Positions 16,801-26,916 of a stretch of DNA of 64,000 nucleotides are shown here, piece by piece (the first letter of the stretch is position 1; each line of letters begins with the position of its first letter). The notes under the pieces were generated by a model, which saw only the letters and a program-made list of their open reading frames with translations, was not told the DNA's origin and did no database searches. The position numbers were made by a program, and so were the translations under genes. This stretch comes from Paenibacillus sp. 481 (GTDB taxonomy: Bacteria; Bacillota; Bacilli; Paenibacillales; Paenibacillaceae): positions 2,841,001-2,905,000 of the forward strand of contig NZ_CP075175.1 in the NCBI RefSeq assembly GCF_021223605.1. Reading direction: 5' to 3'.

Positions 16801-18798
16801 ATGGCACAATTTGAGATAAGCTCGAAGACGTTTGAGCTGGTATCGGAATTTTCTCCACAAGGGGATCAGCCAGCGGCAATTCAGAAATTGGTGGAAGGTG
16901 TGCGCAAAGGGGAACGACAGCAGACGCTGCTTGGTGCAACAGGAACGGGGAAGACGTTTACGATCGCCCAGACGATCACCCAGCTAAACCGTCCTACACT
17001 TGTTATCGCACACAATAAGACTTTGGCTGCACAGCTATGTGCCGAGTTTAAAGAGTTCTTTCCTAACAATGCGGTAGAGTATTTTGTCAGCTACTATGAC
17101 TACTACCAGCCCGAAGCATATATTCCTTCCTCCGACACGTATATCGAGAAAGATTCGAGCATTAATGAAGAAATAGATAAGCTGCGCCACTCGGCTACAA
17201 GCGCATTGTTTGAACGGCGCGATGTCATTATTGTAGCGAGCGTCTCTTGTATTTATGGTTTGGGTTCGCCAATTGAGTATGGAAACCTTGTGCTGTCATT
17301 GCGTGTTGGTATGGAGAGATCGCGGAATGACATTTTGGGCAAGTTGGTCGATATTCAATATCAACGTAATGATATGAATTTTGTGCGCGGAACGTTTCGG
17401 GTGCGCGGTGACGTTGTTGAAATCTTTCCTGCCTCCAAAAGTGAGCATGCGGTGCGGATCGAAATGTTCGGTGATGAGATTGAGCGCATTACGGAGATCG
17501 ACGTGTTGACAGGCGAAATTATTGCGGAGCGGGAGCATGTGGCGATATTCCCTGCATCGCACTTCGTTACAGCTGCAGAGACGATGAAGGTTGCGCTCGT
17601 CAATATTGAGCGGGAGCTAGAAGAGCGGCTTGCTGTATTGCATGAGCAAGGAAAGTTGCTGGAAGCGCAGCGGTTGGAGCAGCGGACGCGCTACGATATT
17701 GAGATGATGCAAGAGATGGGCTTCTGTTCAGGCATCGAGAATTACTCGGGGCCGCTTACGTTCCGTGAGCCGGGGGCGACACCGTATACGCTGCTCGACT
17801 TTTTCCCTGACGACTTCTTAATCGTAGTCGATGAGTCGCACGTAACGCTGCCGCAAATTCGCGGTATGTATAATGGTGACCGTGCGCGGAAGACGGTCTT
17901 GGTCGACCACGGCTTCCGTTTGCCGTCGGCGCTCGACAACCGACCGCTCCAATTCGACGAGTTCGAGCAGAAGCGCAAGCAGTCGATATTTGTGTCGGCA
18001 ACGCCGGGGCCGTATGAGCTTGAGCATTGTCCTGAAATGGTCGAGCAAATTATTCGTCCGACGGGGCTGCTTGACCCAGTGGTAGAGGTGCGTCCAACGA
18101 AAGGTCAAATCGATGACCTCTTAGAGGAAATTCGCGTGCGCATAAGTAAAGATGAGCGGGTATTGGTCACGACGTTGACGAAGAAGATGTCTGAAGATCT
18201 GACAGACTATATGAAGGAAATCGGCATTAAGGTGCGCTATTTGCACTCTGATATAAAGACGCTGGAACGGATGATGCTGTTGCGTGATTTGCGGCTTGGC
18301 GTTATTGACGTGCTTGTCGGGATTAACTTGCTGCGGGAAGGTTTGGATTTGCCCGAAGTGACGCTGGTGGCCATTTTGGACGCGGACAAGGAAGGCTTCT
18401 TGCGTTCAGAGCGCTCGCTCATTCAGACGATCGGTCGTGCGGCTCGTAACGCAGAAGGTCGCGTTATTATGTACGGAGATAAGATAACGGACTCGATGAA
18501 CAAGGCGCTTCAAGAAACCGAGCGTCGGCGTACGATCCAAATCGCTTATAATGAACAGCACGGCATTACCCCACAGACGATTCAGAAAAAGATTCGGGGC
18601 GTTATCGAAGCAACGAAGACGGCTGAGACGAAGGCAGATTACGATGGCGGCAAATCGATGGAGAAGCTATCGAAAAAAGACCGTCAGTCGCTCGTTCAGC
18701 GTTTGGAAAAAGAGATGAAAGATGCAGCGAAAAACTTGCAGTTCGAGCGTGCAGCTGAGCTGCGCGATGCGTTGATGGAGCTGCGGGCAATGGAATAA
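16801..18798 (+). CDS. uvrB: Excinuclease ABC subunit B
   Basis: 665 aa, the usual UvrB length. Damage-verification helicase of nucleotide excision repair; UvrA loads it on DNA and UvrC then cuts. Walker A is GATGTGKT; the beta-hairpin region is seen as [21 protein letters not shown]; helicase motifs include [20 protein letters not shown] and [21 protein letters not shown]-terminal UVR motif ([24 protein letters not shown]) binds UvrC. ATG at 16801 after GAGG. It is followed after 72 bases by uvrA. Confidence 0.98.
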   Translation: MAQFEISSKTFELVSEFSPQGDQPAAIQKLVEGVRKGERQQTLLGATGTGKTFTIAQTITQLNRPTLVIAHNKTLAAQLCAEFKEFFPNNAVEYFVSYYDYYQPEAYIPSSDTYIEKDSSINEEIDKLRHSATSALFERRDVIIVASVSCIYGLGSPIEYGNLVLSLRVGMERSRNDILGKLVDIQYQRNDMNFVRGTFRVRGDVVEIFPASKSEHAVRIEMFGDEIERITEIDVLTGEIIAEREHVAIFPASHFVTAAETMKVALVNIERELEERLAVLHEQGKLLEAQRLEQRTRYDIEMMQEMGFCSGIENYSGPLTFREPGATPYTLLDFFPDDFLIVVDESHVTLPQIRGMYNGDRARKTVLVDHGFRLPSALDNRPLQFDEFEQKRKQSIFVSATPGPYELEHCPEMVEQIIRPTGLLDPVVEVRPTKGQIDDLLEEIRVRISKDERVLVTTLTKKMSEDLTDYMKEIGIKVRYLHSDIKTLERMMLLRDLRLGVIDVLVGINLLREGLDLPEVTLVAILDADKEGFLRSERSLIQTIGRAARNAEGRVIMYGDKITDSMNKALQETERRRTIQIAYNEQHGITPQTIQKKIRGVIEATKTAETKADYDGGKSMEKLSKKDRQSLVQRLEKEMKDAAKNLQFERAAELRDALMELRAME

Positions 18799-18870
18799 GA
18801 TTGTGTGCTCTGTGTTTATAGAAACATGCTAAAGCCGGTCCGCGTGGACCTAGAAGCAGGAGGGACATTT

Positions 18871-21741
18871 GTGGCTATTGAACATATCGTCATTAAAGGG
18901 GCGCGCGCCCATAACTTAAAAAATATCGACGTTACGATTCCACGTGATAAATTTGTTGTGTTAACTGGATTGAGTGGCTCGGGAAAATCATCGTTGGCGT
19001 TTGATACGATTTATGCGGAAGGACAGCGTCGTTACGTAGAGTCGCTGTCCGCATATGCTCGGCAATTTCTCGGTCAGATGGAGAAACCGGACGTAGATTC
19101 CATCGAAGGCTTGTCGCCTGCGATCTCGATCGATCAAAAGACGACGAGCCGCAATCCTCGTTCGACAGTCGGTACGGTTACGGAAATTTATGATTACTTG
19201 CGGCTGTTGTTTGCCCGTATCGGTCGTCCACACTGTCCGGATCACGGCATTGAAATTACGTCGCAGACCGTCGAACAGATGGTTGACCGGATTATGGCTT
19301 ATCCGGAACGCACGAAGTTACAATTGCTTGCGCCAATTGTGTCTGGTCGTAAAGGCGAGCATAAAACCGTATTTGCCGACATTCAGAAGCAGGGCTTCGT
19401 ACGTGTACGTGTGGACGGTGAGATACGCGAAGTATCTGAAAGTATCGAATTGGAAAAAAACAAGAAGCACAGCATTGAGGTTGTGGTTGACCGTATCGTT
19501 GTCAAAGAAGACGTGCAGTCGCGCTTGGCAGATTCGATTGAAACGGCATTGCAGTTATCTGGTGGCAAGCTGCTTGTTGATATTATCGATCAAGAGGAGC
19601 TTGTATTCAGCTCTAACTTGGCATGTCCAGAGTGCGGCTTCAGTATTGATGAGCTGGCACCGCGCATGTTCTCATTCAACAGCCCGTTTGGGGCTTGTCC
19701 AGACTGTGACGGCCTCGGTAATAAAATGATCGTTGACCCTGAACTGCTCATACCGGATGGGGATAAGTCGATTGATGATGGCGCATTCGAGGCGTGGGCT
19801 GGCAGTACGTCGAACTATTATCCGCAGTTTTTGAAATCGGTGTGCAGACATTTCGGAATTCCGACCGATATTCCAGTCTCACAGCTGGAGCCTGAACAGA
19901 TGACGAAGCTACTGCACGGCACAGGCAGTGAAAAAGTAGTCTTCCGTTATGAGAACGATTTCGGCCATACGAAAGAAGCGCAAGTCGTCTTTGAGGGCAT
20001 CATTCATAATTTGGAGCGTCGCTATCGGGAAACGGCATCTGAAGGCATTCGTGAGTACATTGAAGCGTTTATGAGCGCGAAGCCTTGTGGCGGATGCAAA
20101 GGGCATCGTTTGCGCAAGGAAAGCTTGGGCGTAACGATTAACGACAAAAATATGGCCTTTGCCACTGCGCTATCAATTGGCGAAGCAGAGCGCTTCTTTG
20201 CGGGCTTGCAGTTAACCGAGAAAGAGCAGTTAATTGCAAATCTTATTTTAAAGGAAATCAACGCGCGACTCGGCTTTTTAGTGAACGTCGGCTTAGAATA
20301 TTTAACGTTAAACCGTGCGGCGGGCACGCTATCAGGCGGCGAAGCGCAACGAATTAGATTGGCTACCCAGATCGGCTCAAGCTTAATGGGTGTGTTGTAC
20401 ATTTTGGACGAGCCGAGTATCGGGTTGCACCAACGGGATAACGATCGATTGATTAAAACGTTGGAGCATATGCGCAATATAGGCAACACGCTTATTGTTG
20501 TAGAGCATGATGAGGATACGATGTTAGCAGCCGACTATATTATTGATATCGGTCCTGGTGCGGGCATTCACGGCGGTACGATTGTAGCCGCGGGAACGCC
20601 GCAGGAAGTTATGGCTGACAGCGCGTCACTGACAGGTCAATATTTAAGTGGCCGCAAGTTCATTCCGGTACCGTTGGAACGCCGTCAACCAGACGGGCGT
20701 TGGCTTGAAGTGCGGGGCGCGAAGGAGAACAACTTGCGTGGCGTCAACGCGAAGATACCGCTAGGTGTGTTTACAGCGGTAACAGGCGTATCCGGGTCGG
20801 GTAAATCAACGCTTATTAACGAAATCTTGTACAAGTCGTTGGCGCGTGAATTGAATAGAGCGAAGGTTCGTCCAGGCGATCATCGTGAAATTCGCGGTAT
20901 TGAGCATATCGATAAAATTATTGATATCGATCAATCGCCGATCGGTCGTACGCCGCGCTCGAATCCGGCGACGTATACCGGTGTGTTTGACGATATTCGC
21001 GATTTGTTCGCGACAACGAACGAAGCAAAGATTCGCGGCTACAAAAAGGGTCGCTTCAGCTTCAACGTCAAGGGTGGCCGCTGTGAGGCTTGCCGCGGCG
21101 ACGGAATTATTAAAATTGAGATGCACTTTTTGCCGGACGTCTATGTGCCTTGCGAGATATGCAAAGGCAAGCGTTACAATAGAGAGACGCTGGAAGTGAA
21201 ATATAAAGGGAAGAACATTGCCGATATACTAGAGTTGACCGTAGAGGATTCGGTAGAGTTCTTCCAGAACGTTCCTAAGATTCATCGCAAGCTGCAAACG
21301 CTGCTTGATGTTGGTCTAGGCTACATGAAGCTGGGTCAGCCTGCGACAACGGTGTCAGGCGGTGAAGCACAGCGTGTGAAGCTGGCGGCAGAGCTGCATC
21401 GTCGTAGCACCGGCAAGACGCTGTATATTTTGGACGAGCCAACGACAGGTTTGCATGTCGCTGATATCGAGCGATTGCTGGAAGTGTTGCATCGCCTCGT
21501 CGATTCTGGGGAGTCGGTGCTTGTCATCGAGCACAATCTCGATGTTATTAAGACGGCCGACTATATACTCGACCTTGGCCCAGAAGGCGGCAGCGGCGGC
21601 GGTATGATTGTCGCGCAAGGTGTGCCGGAGGACGTGGTAGATGTGGCGGCATCGTACACAGGCCGCTATTTGAAGCCGATCTTGGAGCGCGATCGGAAGC
21701 GGACGGAGCAACTGGAAGATAAGGAAACACAGCAGGTGTAG
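18871..21741 (+). CDS. uvrA: Excinuclease ABC subunit A
   Basis: 956 aa. ATPase of the ABC class that finds bulky DNA damage and loads UvrB. Two Walker A motifs ([18 protein letters not shown]), two signatures ([31 protein letters not shown]), and zinc modules with C-x2-C pairs (CPECGF...CPDCDG, CGGCKG, CEACRG...CEICKG) are visible. The frame opens at 18805, but AGGAGG stands seven bases before the GTG at 18871, and the product then starts (M)[18 protein letters not shown], the family N-terminus. It forms an operon with uvrB. Confidence 0.97.
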   Translation: MAIEHIVIKGARAHNLKNIDVTIPRDKFVVLTGLSGSGKSSLAFDTIYAEGQRRYVESLSAYARQFLGQMEKPDVDSIEGLSPAISIDQKTTSRNPRSTVGTVTEIYDYLRLLFARIGRPHCPDHGIEITSQTVEQMVDRIMAYPERTKLQLLAPIVSGRKGEHKTVFADIQKQGFVRVRVDGEIREVSESIELEKNKKHSIEVVVDRIVVKEDVQSRLADSIETALQLSGGKLLVDIIDQEELVFSSNLACPECGFSIDELAPRMFSFNSPFGACPDCDGLGNKMIVDPELLIPDGDKSIDDGAFEAWAGSTSNYYPQFLKSVCRHFGIPTDIPVSQLEPEQMTKLLHGTGSEKVVFRYENDFGHTKEAQVVFEGIIHNLERRYRETASEGIREYIEAFMSAKPCGGCKGHRLRKESLGVTINDKNMAFATALSIGEAERFFAGLQLTEKEQLIANLILKEINARLGFLVNVGLEYLTLNRAAGTLSGGEAQRIRLATQIGSSLMGVLYILDEPSIGLHQRDNDRLIKTLEHMRNIGNTLIVVEHDEDTMLAADYIIDIGPGAGIHGGTIVAAGTPQEVMADSASLTGQYLSGRKFIPVPLERRQPDGRWLEVRGAKENNLRGVNAKIPLGVFTAVTGVSGSGKSTLINEILYKSLARELNRAKVRPGDHREIRGIEHIDKIIDIDQSPIGRTPRSNPATYTGVFDDIRDLFATTNEAKIRGYKKGRFSFNVKGGRCEACRGDGIIKIEMHFLPDVYVPCEICKGKRYNRETLEVKYKGKNIADILELTVEDSVEFFQNVPKIHRKLQTLLDVGLGYMKLGQPATTVSGGEAQRVKLAAELHRRSTGKTLYILDEPTTGLHVADIERLLEVLHRLVDSGESVLVIEHNLDVIKTADYILDLGPEGGSGGGMIVAQGVPEDVVDVAASYTGRYLKPILERDRKRTEQLEDKETQQV

Positions 21742-21850
21742 CTTTAATTCGTGCCAGCTCGTGCTGGACCGATTAGCCTGTCCACTTTTGTATAGACAAA
21801 TCGACTGTTTGTCCTTAGGGTAGGAACATTAAAGGCGCGAAATAGTACGG

Positions 21851-21894
21851 AAAGGCACGGTATGATCTCAGTAGAGGCACCGTGTCTTTTCGCT
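21851..21894 (+). terminator. Likely terminator after uvrA
   Basis: AAAGGCACGGT pairs with ACCGTGTCTTT (one G-T pair) around a 16-base loop, followed by a short T-rich tail. It lies 110 bases beyond the uvrA stop. Confidence 0.6.
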
Positions 21895-21991
21895 CATTTT
21901 TCATCTAAACAAAATCTTCATACGCTCATAAGCAGGAATGATTTCCCTTGATGCCGAAAGGTAGATCATCAAGCGAAAAGGGATGATGGCG

Positions 21992-22774
21992 ATGGTACAG
22001 ATGAGCGTTGGCGGCCAAAGCGTACAGGTACGCGGCATTTTGTTCGATAAGGATGGCACGTTGCTGCAATTTATTAGCTTGTGGGGATCGTGGGCAGAAA
22101 TTGTGCTCGATGGTTTACAGGAGGAGCTGAAAAAGGAAGGGGCAGATTTGCCCGAGCAGCCTGGCTATATATTAGGCGTTTATTTAGAGCCGGACGGCAA
22201 AGTAAAGGCGCATGATCGAATGGGGCCGTTAGCGATGGGTTCGCCGACGCAAATGATCGGCATCGCTGCTTATTTGCTCTACAAAGAAGGCGTCGCGTGG
22301 AATGACGCTGTTCGCAGGGTGACAGCGGTATATGAACGCGCGAATGAGCGTCTAATTGAACAGGCCGACATACAGCCGATTGCAGGTGTTGCGGCATTTC
22401 TGGAACGCTGTCGCGAGCTAGGCGTGCGCACGGCTGTTGTAACTGCTGACGACAAACGTCCGTCAGAGCAGCATTTAGACAAGATGGGCATCCGGCATTT
22501 ATTCGATGCTATCATCGGTGACGACTGTGTGGAGCGGGGCAAGCCGTATCCAGATATGGTAGAACTCGCGTGCCGCGAAATTGGTTTACAGCCTCACGAG
22601 GTAGCTGTTATTGGCGATTCTGTAGGTGATATGGAGATGGGGCACAGCGCTGGATCGATACTGCAAGTATTTATTGATGATGAATATCGGTTCGAGGCTG
22701 CTCCAGATTCCGCAGATGTGATGATTCGTGGTTACGATGAAATTGAATTAATGCCATTAAAGGTTCAATCGTAA
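21992..22774 (+). CDS. HAD-superfamily hydrolase (phosphoglycolate phosphatase-like)
   Basis: About 260 aa, soluble. The four HAD motifs are visible: nucleophile region FDKDGTL, threonine-type motif VVTADDK, the lysine motif GKPYPDM, and the acidic motif GDSVGDMEMG. The helical cap between motif I and II makes it a subclass I enzyme such as phosphoglycolate phosphatase or beta-phosphoglucomutase-type phosphatases; the substrate is not predictable. Several ATGs crowd the start (21983, 21986, 21992); AAGGG is best spaced for 21992. It stands alone between uvrA and a tiny membrane protein. Confidence 0.87.
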   Translation: MVQMSVGGQSVQVRGILFDKDGTLLQFISLWGSWAEIVLDGLQEELKKEGADLPEQPGYILGVYLEPDGKVKAHDRMGPLAMGSPTQMIGIAAYLLYKEGVAWNDAVRRVTAVYERANERLIEQADIQPIAGVAAFLERCRELGVRTAVVTADDKRPSEQHLDKMGIRHLFDAIIGDDCVERGKPYPDMVELACREIGLQPHEVAVIGDSVGDMEMGHSAGSILQVFIDDEYRFEAAPDSADVMIRGYDEIELMPLKVQS

Positions 22775-22977
22775 TCGGTTACATGTTTTTGTGATTTCGT
22801 GTTTCATTTATGAATGAAATCTATGAAATTATACATATTTACACATCATAGCGGCAAAAAACGTGAAGAATTGGTGACAATCTTGTTAAATATAATAAAT
22901 TAGACTTGCATCCGATGTTGGGTAAATATAACATAGATGAAGATAGGTAAAATGTACGTGTAGAAGGAGGTCACAAC

Positions 22978-23196
22978 ATGTTATTGGCCGAAGCGGCAGT
23001 TGCATTAGGAAGTATTAAAGACCCTTTTAATATTATTATGCTTGCGTTTACATTGCTTTTATTATGGGCAGTTGTACGCCAGATCAAACAGCGTCCTCGC
23101 AACTGGTTTGCGCTAGGATTTGCCGTTGTTAGCTTACTCGTCTTTTTAGCAGCTGACTTCATTTTGATTAAAGGTTGGATTGATGGTACGTTATAG
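22978..23196 (+). CDS. Small two-helix membrane protein, unknown function
   Basis: 72 aa. Two hydrophobic helices (about residues 19-36 and 46-66) joined by a short basic loop RQIKQRPRN. An excellent ribosome site GAAGGAGG lies seven bases before the ATG and a strong terminator follows, so it is very probably a genuine single-gene unit. I do not recognise the family with certainty; it has the size and layout of the small conserved DUF membrane proteins common in Bacillales. Confidence 0.8.
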   Translation: MLLAEAAVALGSIKDPFNIIMLAFTLLLLWAVVRQIKQRPRNWFALGFAVVSLLVFLAADFILIKGWIDGTL

Positions 23197-23261
23197 AACA
23201 GACAAATTGTATGAAAGCGCGAGCTAACATATAAAATAAAGTTCAAACAGACCGCGAACAG

Positions 23262-23294
23262 ACTCTTTGATGGGAACATCAGAGAGTTTTTTTT
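23262..23294 (+). terminator. Strong terminator after the small membrane protein
   Basis: ACTCTTTGATG pairs with CATCAGAGAGT (11 bases, one G-T) around the tetraloop GGAA, followed by TTTTTTT. Confidence 0.9.
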
Positions 23295-23349
23295 GTAGTT
23301 TTTAAGATTAGGTTGCTGATCGATCAGGCTTCAAAGGAGAGTGATACGA

Positions 23350-24600
23350 ATGCGTAGTAACAAGCGATATACATTTGAAAAATGGTGCGGGCGCAGGTTA
23401 TGCAGCTGCTTTTTATTATTTGGTTTAACGACTATTATCGGGTACACGCTAATACCAAGTGCGATTTCAAGCGCAATGCCAAATTCAGTGCCAAGTTCAG
23501 TGCCTATAGCGTTTGCGGCAAGCACTGTGGCAGCCAGTACGGTAAATACGAGTAGTTCCGTTTCTCTACCAGCGAAAAAAGAAGGCGGCAAAGTGTTTGT
23601 GCAAGCAGATGCGTTCGTCCAAATGTTCGGTGGCAGTGGTACGTACGATGCAAAGACAAATTCATTCCGTTACATACCCAATGACGTATCGACAGTTGTC
23701 CAAAAGGTCGGTCCTTCAGTAGTTGCGATTATTGGTCGTGACAAGGAGGCCGAAGAGAGCGAAAATCCACTTGAAATGTTATCACACGGTACAGGTGTTA
23801 TCGTCAAAGCAGATGGTTGGATCGTGACTAACGCGCACGTTATTACTTCGTTGAAGAAGCCCGTCGTAGTGACTCCTGATGGAAAGACGCATGCTGTGAA
23901 GAAATTTTTTGCGGACGAACTGAGCGATATTGCACTAGTTAAAATTGATACTAAAGGGCTTAAACCGGCTACATTTGTCCGCGCGGACGGGGCCCTCAAA
24001 GTAGGGGAGCCTGTTGTAGCAATTGGGACTCCTGTATCGTTCAATTTACGCAACTCCGCGACAGCAGGCGTCATAAGCGGGCTTGATCGAGCGCTGGAAT
24101 CCAGCTATAAGTTGATTCAGACCGATGCGGCAATCAATCCAGGCAATAGCGGTGGGCCACTCGTCAATATGAAAGGTGAAGTCGTGGGCATCAATACGAT
24201 GAAATATTCGGCTATCGGTATTGAAAATATGGGCTTTACGGTGCCTGCGGACACGGTAACGTTAGCGGTGCAGCATTTTTTTAAATTCGGCAAAGTAAAG
24301 CGTGCTTCAATCGGAGCTGAGCTCGAAGAGAGCTGGGAAGCATTTGTGGGCTTACCAACTAAGGATGCTGTGAAGGTCAGCGAGGTCGTCAGTGCCTCTG
24401 CTAAGAAGGCAGGCCTTAAAAAGGGCGACGTGCTGGTGGCGATTAACGGTAAGAAGATGAACAACCTCGTCGATGTTGTCGAATCGTTGAAGACGGTACT
24501 GCCAGGCAAACAGGTGAAGCTGACGATGCTTTCGCGAGGGAAGGTCGTGTCTCGAGTCGTCACTTTGACGGATGAGCCGAAACAAGAAGCTGTGGAATAA
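23350..24600 (+). CDS. HtrA/DegP-like S1C serine protease with PDZ domain
   Basis: 416 aa. A basic N-terminus and hydrophobic segment export the protein. Residues 70-110 (KVFVQADAFVQMFGGSGTYDAKTNSF) look like half of a copper-amine-oxidase N-terminal-like stalk domain, which Paenibacillaceae often attach to secreted proteins. A trypsin-like protease follows, with histidine in TNAHVITS, aspartate in LSDIALVKID and serine in GNSGGPLVN, then a C-terminal PDZ domain (about 335-410, KAGLKKGDVLVAINGKKM). Likely role: surface protein quality control under envelope stress. The ATG at 23350 is preceded by AAGGAGA; the GTG at 23341 is too close to that site. Confidence 0.92.
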   Translation: MRSNKRYTFEKWCGRRLCSCFLLFGLTTIIGYTLIPSAISSAMPNSVPSSVPIAFAASTVAASTVNTSSSVSLPAKKEGGKVFVQADAFVQMFGGSGTYDAKTNSFRYIPNDVSTVVQKVGPSVVAIIGRDKEAEESENPLEMLSHGTGVIVKADGWIVTNAHVITSLKKPVVVTPDGKTHAVKKFFADELSDIALVKIDTKGLKPATFVRADGALKVGEPVVAIGTPVSFNLRNSATAGVISGLDRALESSYKLIQTDAAINPGNSGGPLVNMKGEVVGINTMKYSAIGIENMGFTVPADTVTLAVQHFFKFGKVKRASIGAELEESWEAFVGLPTKDAVKVSEVVSASAKKAGLKKGDVLVAINGKKMNNLVDVVESLKTVLPGKQVKLTMLSRGKVVSRVVTLTDEPKQEAVE

Positions 24601-24664
24601 GTAGATGTGAAATCTGAGCAGGATTCCCCAACCAAGAGAACGTTTATATTAGCATAAGCTTTAA

Positions 24665-24693
24665 TTGTGAGTCCTGTTTTTATTTAATATATC
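24665..24693 (+). promoter_or_regulatory. Candidate SigA promoter for the three-module secreted protein
   Basis: TTGTGA, a 17-base spacer and TATATC, ending 20 bases before the start codon at 24714. No other promoter-like pair is closer. Confidence 0.45.
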
Positions 24694-24713
24694 GTATTAA
24701 CAGGAGGCTTTAC

Positions 24714-26396
24714 ATGAGTATGAAACGTTCACTTGTAAATGATTCAAGATCAAGAAAGATAGCATCAAGCGTGTTAAGCAAGACGACACTTAATCGGGCA
24801 ATAATGACGCTAATACTGATCTCCTTGCTTCAGGTGAGCGTGCTGCCCGATTTAGGAAAGGTAGAGGCTAAAGCAGTTAAATCCGAAGCGAAGGGCCTAT
24901 CCCTATTAGATAAGCTTATTCATCCAAATGCCAACAAATCCAGAATTGGAGATAGCTATTATCAGTGGTCAATGGCGTATCCAAAGGACTGGACATATGG
25001 TTCGTTGTCGTATGAAGAAGATATGATGGGCATTTGGAATGCACAAGAAACAGTAGCTGTAATTGTAGATGTTCGATCGTGGAAAGATATTGAATCCGAG
25101 TTTAATCTGTACAAGGCGCCATTTAAAGTCCCAGTCGAAGGGAAGGCAATGCTACTCCATTTAAAGGATTATGTTCAACAAACAGCTGTAATAAATGAGC
25201 GTATTGGAAAAATCGGAAATCTAACGTTTGCAGAAGTAATCGGTACCAGTGATGAAGGAAGCTATTTGATGAGGATGATGAATGCGAATGGGAACCGCTA
25301 TTTGTATCGCGTGCATGATAGCTCTGTGAAACAGGCGACCCAATTAAGTAAGCATGCAGCACTGCTAAATAGCTTCCGTCCGCATTACAAACACGGCAAG
25401 TCGTTAGTTACCGATGTAAGCACGGAGGAACACGGCTTCCGTCGTGTGCATGTAAGGGAACGTGGCATGTCTTTTGACGTGCCTAGTAATTGGGTTGTTC
25501 GAGAAGATGACTTGTACATCCATGACAAGGTCTATAATGGCCAGTTGGAATCGTTTGTGGCTAAGGCAGAACAAGGATTGACTGTCCAGAAGCTAACAGA
25601 GCAGAAGCTGGCATTTTTAAAGAAGACTTACTTACCCGAGCACTTACAAGTACTACAAGAGGAAAATATAAAGCTCAAAAATAACATCACTGCTAAGTAT
25701 GTAGTAACGAAGCATAGATATGGTAAGCAGTGGCGGATTGGTTATCAAGTGTTCGTCATTGAGCAGGGATTGAAGTTTCACTTGGCTTACAATGCAGACG
25801 AGACGGCACAAAGCCGTAAAGAAGGAGAGCGTATCGTGCGCTCTTTACAGTTTACCAATAATCTAAAGATCTTGAGTAACGTGCCAACTCAGACAGAGTG
25901 GTCAGCAGATTGGCAAGTAACGGATAAGCTTCATTTTGCTAGTGCAGGAATCACAGTTGATATTCCGAAATGGTGGCGGGAATTATTAACTCAGAGTCAA
26001 TATGAAGATTTAAAGGTCACCTTGAAAGGCTCGGAGAACAAAATACTGGCTAGTTACAAACTGCCTAATAGTCATTTTTCATTGATGTTATTAACGGAAA
26101 AAAATACGGGTGCTGCGAAAAAGGCGATGGAAGTTTACTACAAAGGGTCCGATTCCGGTATCAAATTTGATACATGGAAATCGACCACTTTTAAGGGAAT
26201 GCCAGCGTATGAGCTTAGTTTTAAAGGCGCCTCTATTTTTGAAAATGATAGCTCTCCTTACACAAGCAGACTGCTGTTAGTAGAGTATAGAGGGCGACAG
26301 GTAGTTATTTATTCCACGATGTATGATACGGCACGTACTCCAGAGATGCTGGAAATGATGGACCGAGTGATGGAGAGTGTCACGTTTAAGAAATAG
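24714..26396 (+). CDS. Secreted protein with three PsbP/DcrB-like modules, unknown function
   Basis: 560 aa. AGGAGG lies six bases before the ATG. A basic N-terminus and hydrophobic segment (about residues 29-46) form a signal peptide or anchor. The rest divides into three similar stretches, each opening with a P-x-x-W core and closing with a predicted strand before a helix: about 75-225 (YPKDWTYG ... LLNSFRPHY), 245-385 (VPSNWVVRE ... IVRSLQF) and 405-560 (IPKWWRELL ... MMDRVMESVTF). This layout resembles PsbP/DUF1795-type lipoproteins fused in tandem; the similarity is by eye only. No catalytic motif seen. It is monocistronic, with its own promoter and a hairpin after it. Confidence 0.75.
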   Translation: MSMKRSLVNDSRSRKIASSVLSKTTLNRAIMTLILISLLQVSVLPDLGKVEAKAVKSEAKGLSLLDKLIHPNANKSRIGDSYYQWSMAYPKDWTYGSLSYEEDMMGIWNAQETVAVIVDVRSWKDIESEFNLYKAPFKVPVEGKAMLLHLKDYVQQTAVINERIGKIGNLTFAEVIGTSDEGSYLMRMMNANGNRYLYRVHDSSVKQATQLSKHAALLNSFRPHYKHGKSLVTDVSTEEHGFRRVHVRERGMSFDVPSNWVVREDDLYIHDKVYNGQLESFVAKAEQGLTVQKLTEQKLAFLKKTYLPEHLQVLQEENIKLKNNITAKYVVTKHRYGKQWRIGYQVFVIEQGLKFHLAYNADETAQSRKEGERIVRSLQFTNNLKILSNVPTQTEWSADWQVTDKLHFASAGITVDIPKWWRELLTQSQYEDLKVTLKGSENKILASYKLPNSHFSLMLLTEKNTGAAKKAMEVYYKGSDSGIKFDTWKSTTFKGMPAYELSFKGASIFENDSSPYTSRLLLVEYRGRQVVIYSTMYDTARTPEMLEMMDRVMESVTFKK

Positions 26397-26916
26397 GGTT
26401 TGTATTTGAGCAGAAAAAGGGATGCAGCTATAGACTGGGTGGTATGTGCTAAAGCAAATCGATGGACGCATAAACGACGATGGTGTACCTACCGTTATAG
26501 AGCATATGAAATGCATTGAGCGATAGAGAATGAAATGATGAGTTACGAAAGAATGATACTATATGCCTCTTAAGATGAGTGTGAACTCGTTTGAGAGGCA
26601 TTTTTGTTTAAATGAAAAGAAAGTGCATTGACGGATGAACTTAGCTTGATTTGTCATGTGTGCACCTATTTTTCATGTTCAGTCAATTGAAATTTAATAA
26701 ATGGGTTGATCTGGTGGTTTGCTCGATATTTTGTTGTGGATAGATTGTAGGACTTTAGGGTAAACTATATAGTTAGTGTTTCTTATATTTATTTTTAAAA
26801 AGTTAGTGTGATTAGCGTAAAAGCTATTGCTAACTGTCGTAGATTGTAGAGTACACCTTTTATATAGAGAAAAGCTTGGTGGAAGCTGCTATAAAGCATT
26901 GTTACGGAGGATGAGG
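26397..26916. other. Long intergenic region before the U32 gene
   Basis: 520 bases. It holds a hairpin terminator at 26561-26606; elsewhere I see no coding frame with a ribosome site, no tRNA and no riboswitch signature. An AT-rich part from 26690 to 26880 probably includes the U32 promoter, but no clear -35/-10 pair stands out. Confidence 0.5.
26561..26606 (+). terminator. Terminator hairpin
   Basis: ATGCCTCT (26563-26570) pairs with AGAGGCAT (26594-26601), followed by TTTTG. A 23-base loop can pair further inside. It lies about 165 bases after the preceding stop codon. Confidence 0.65.
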
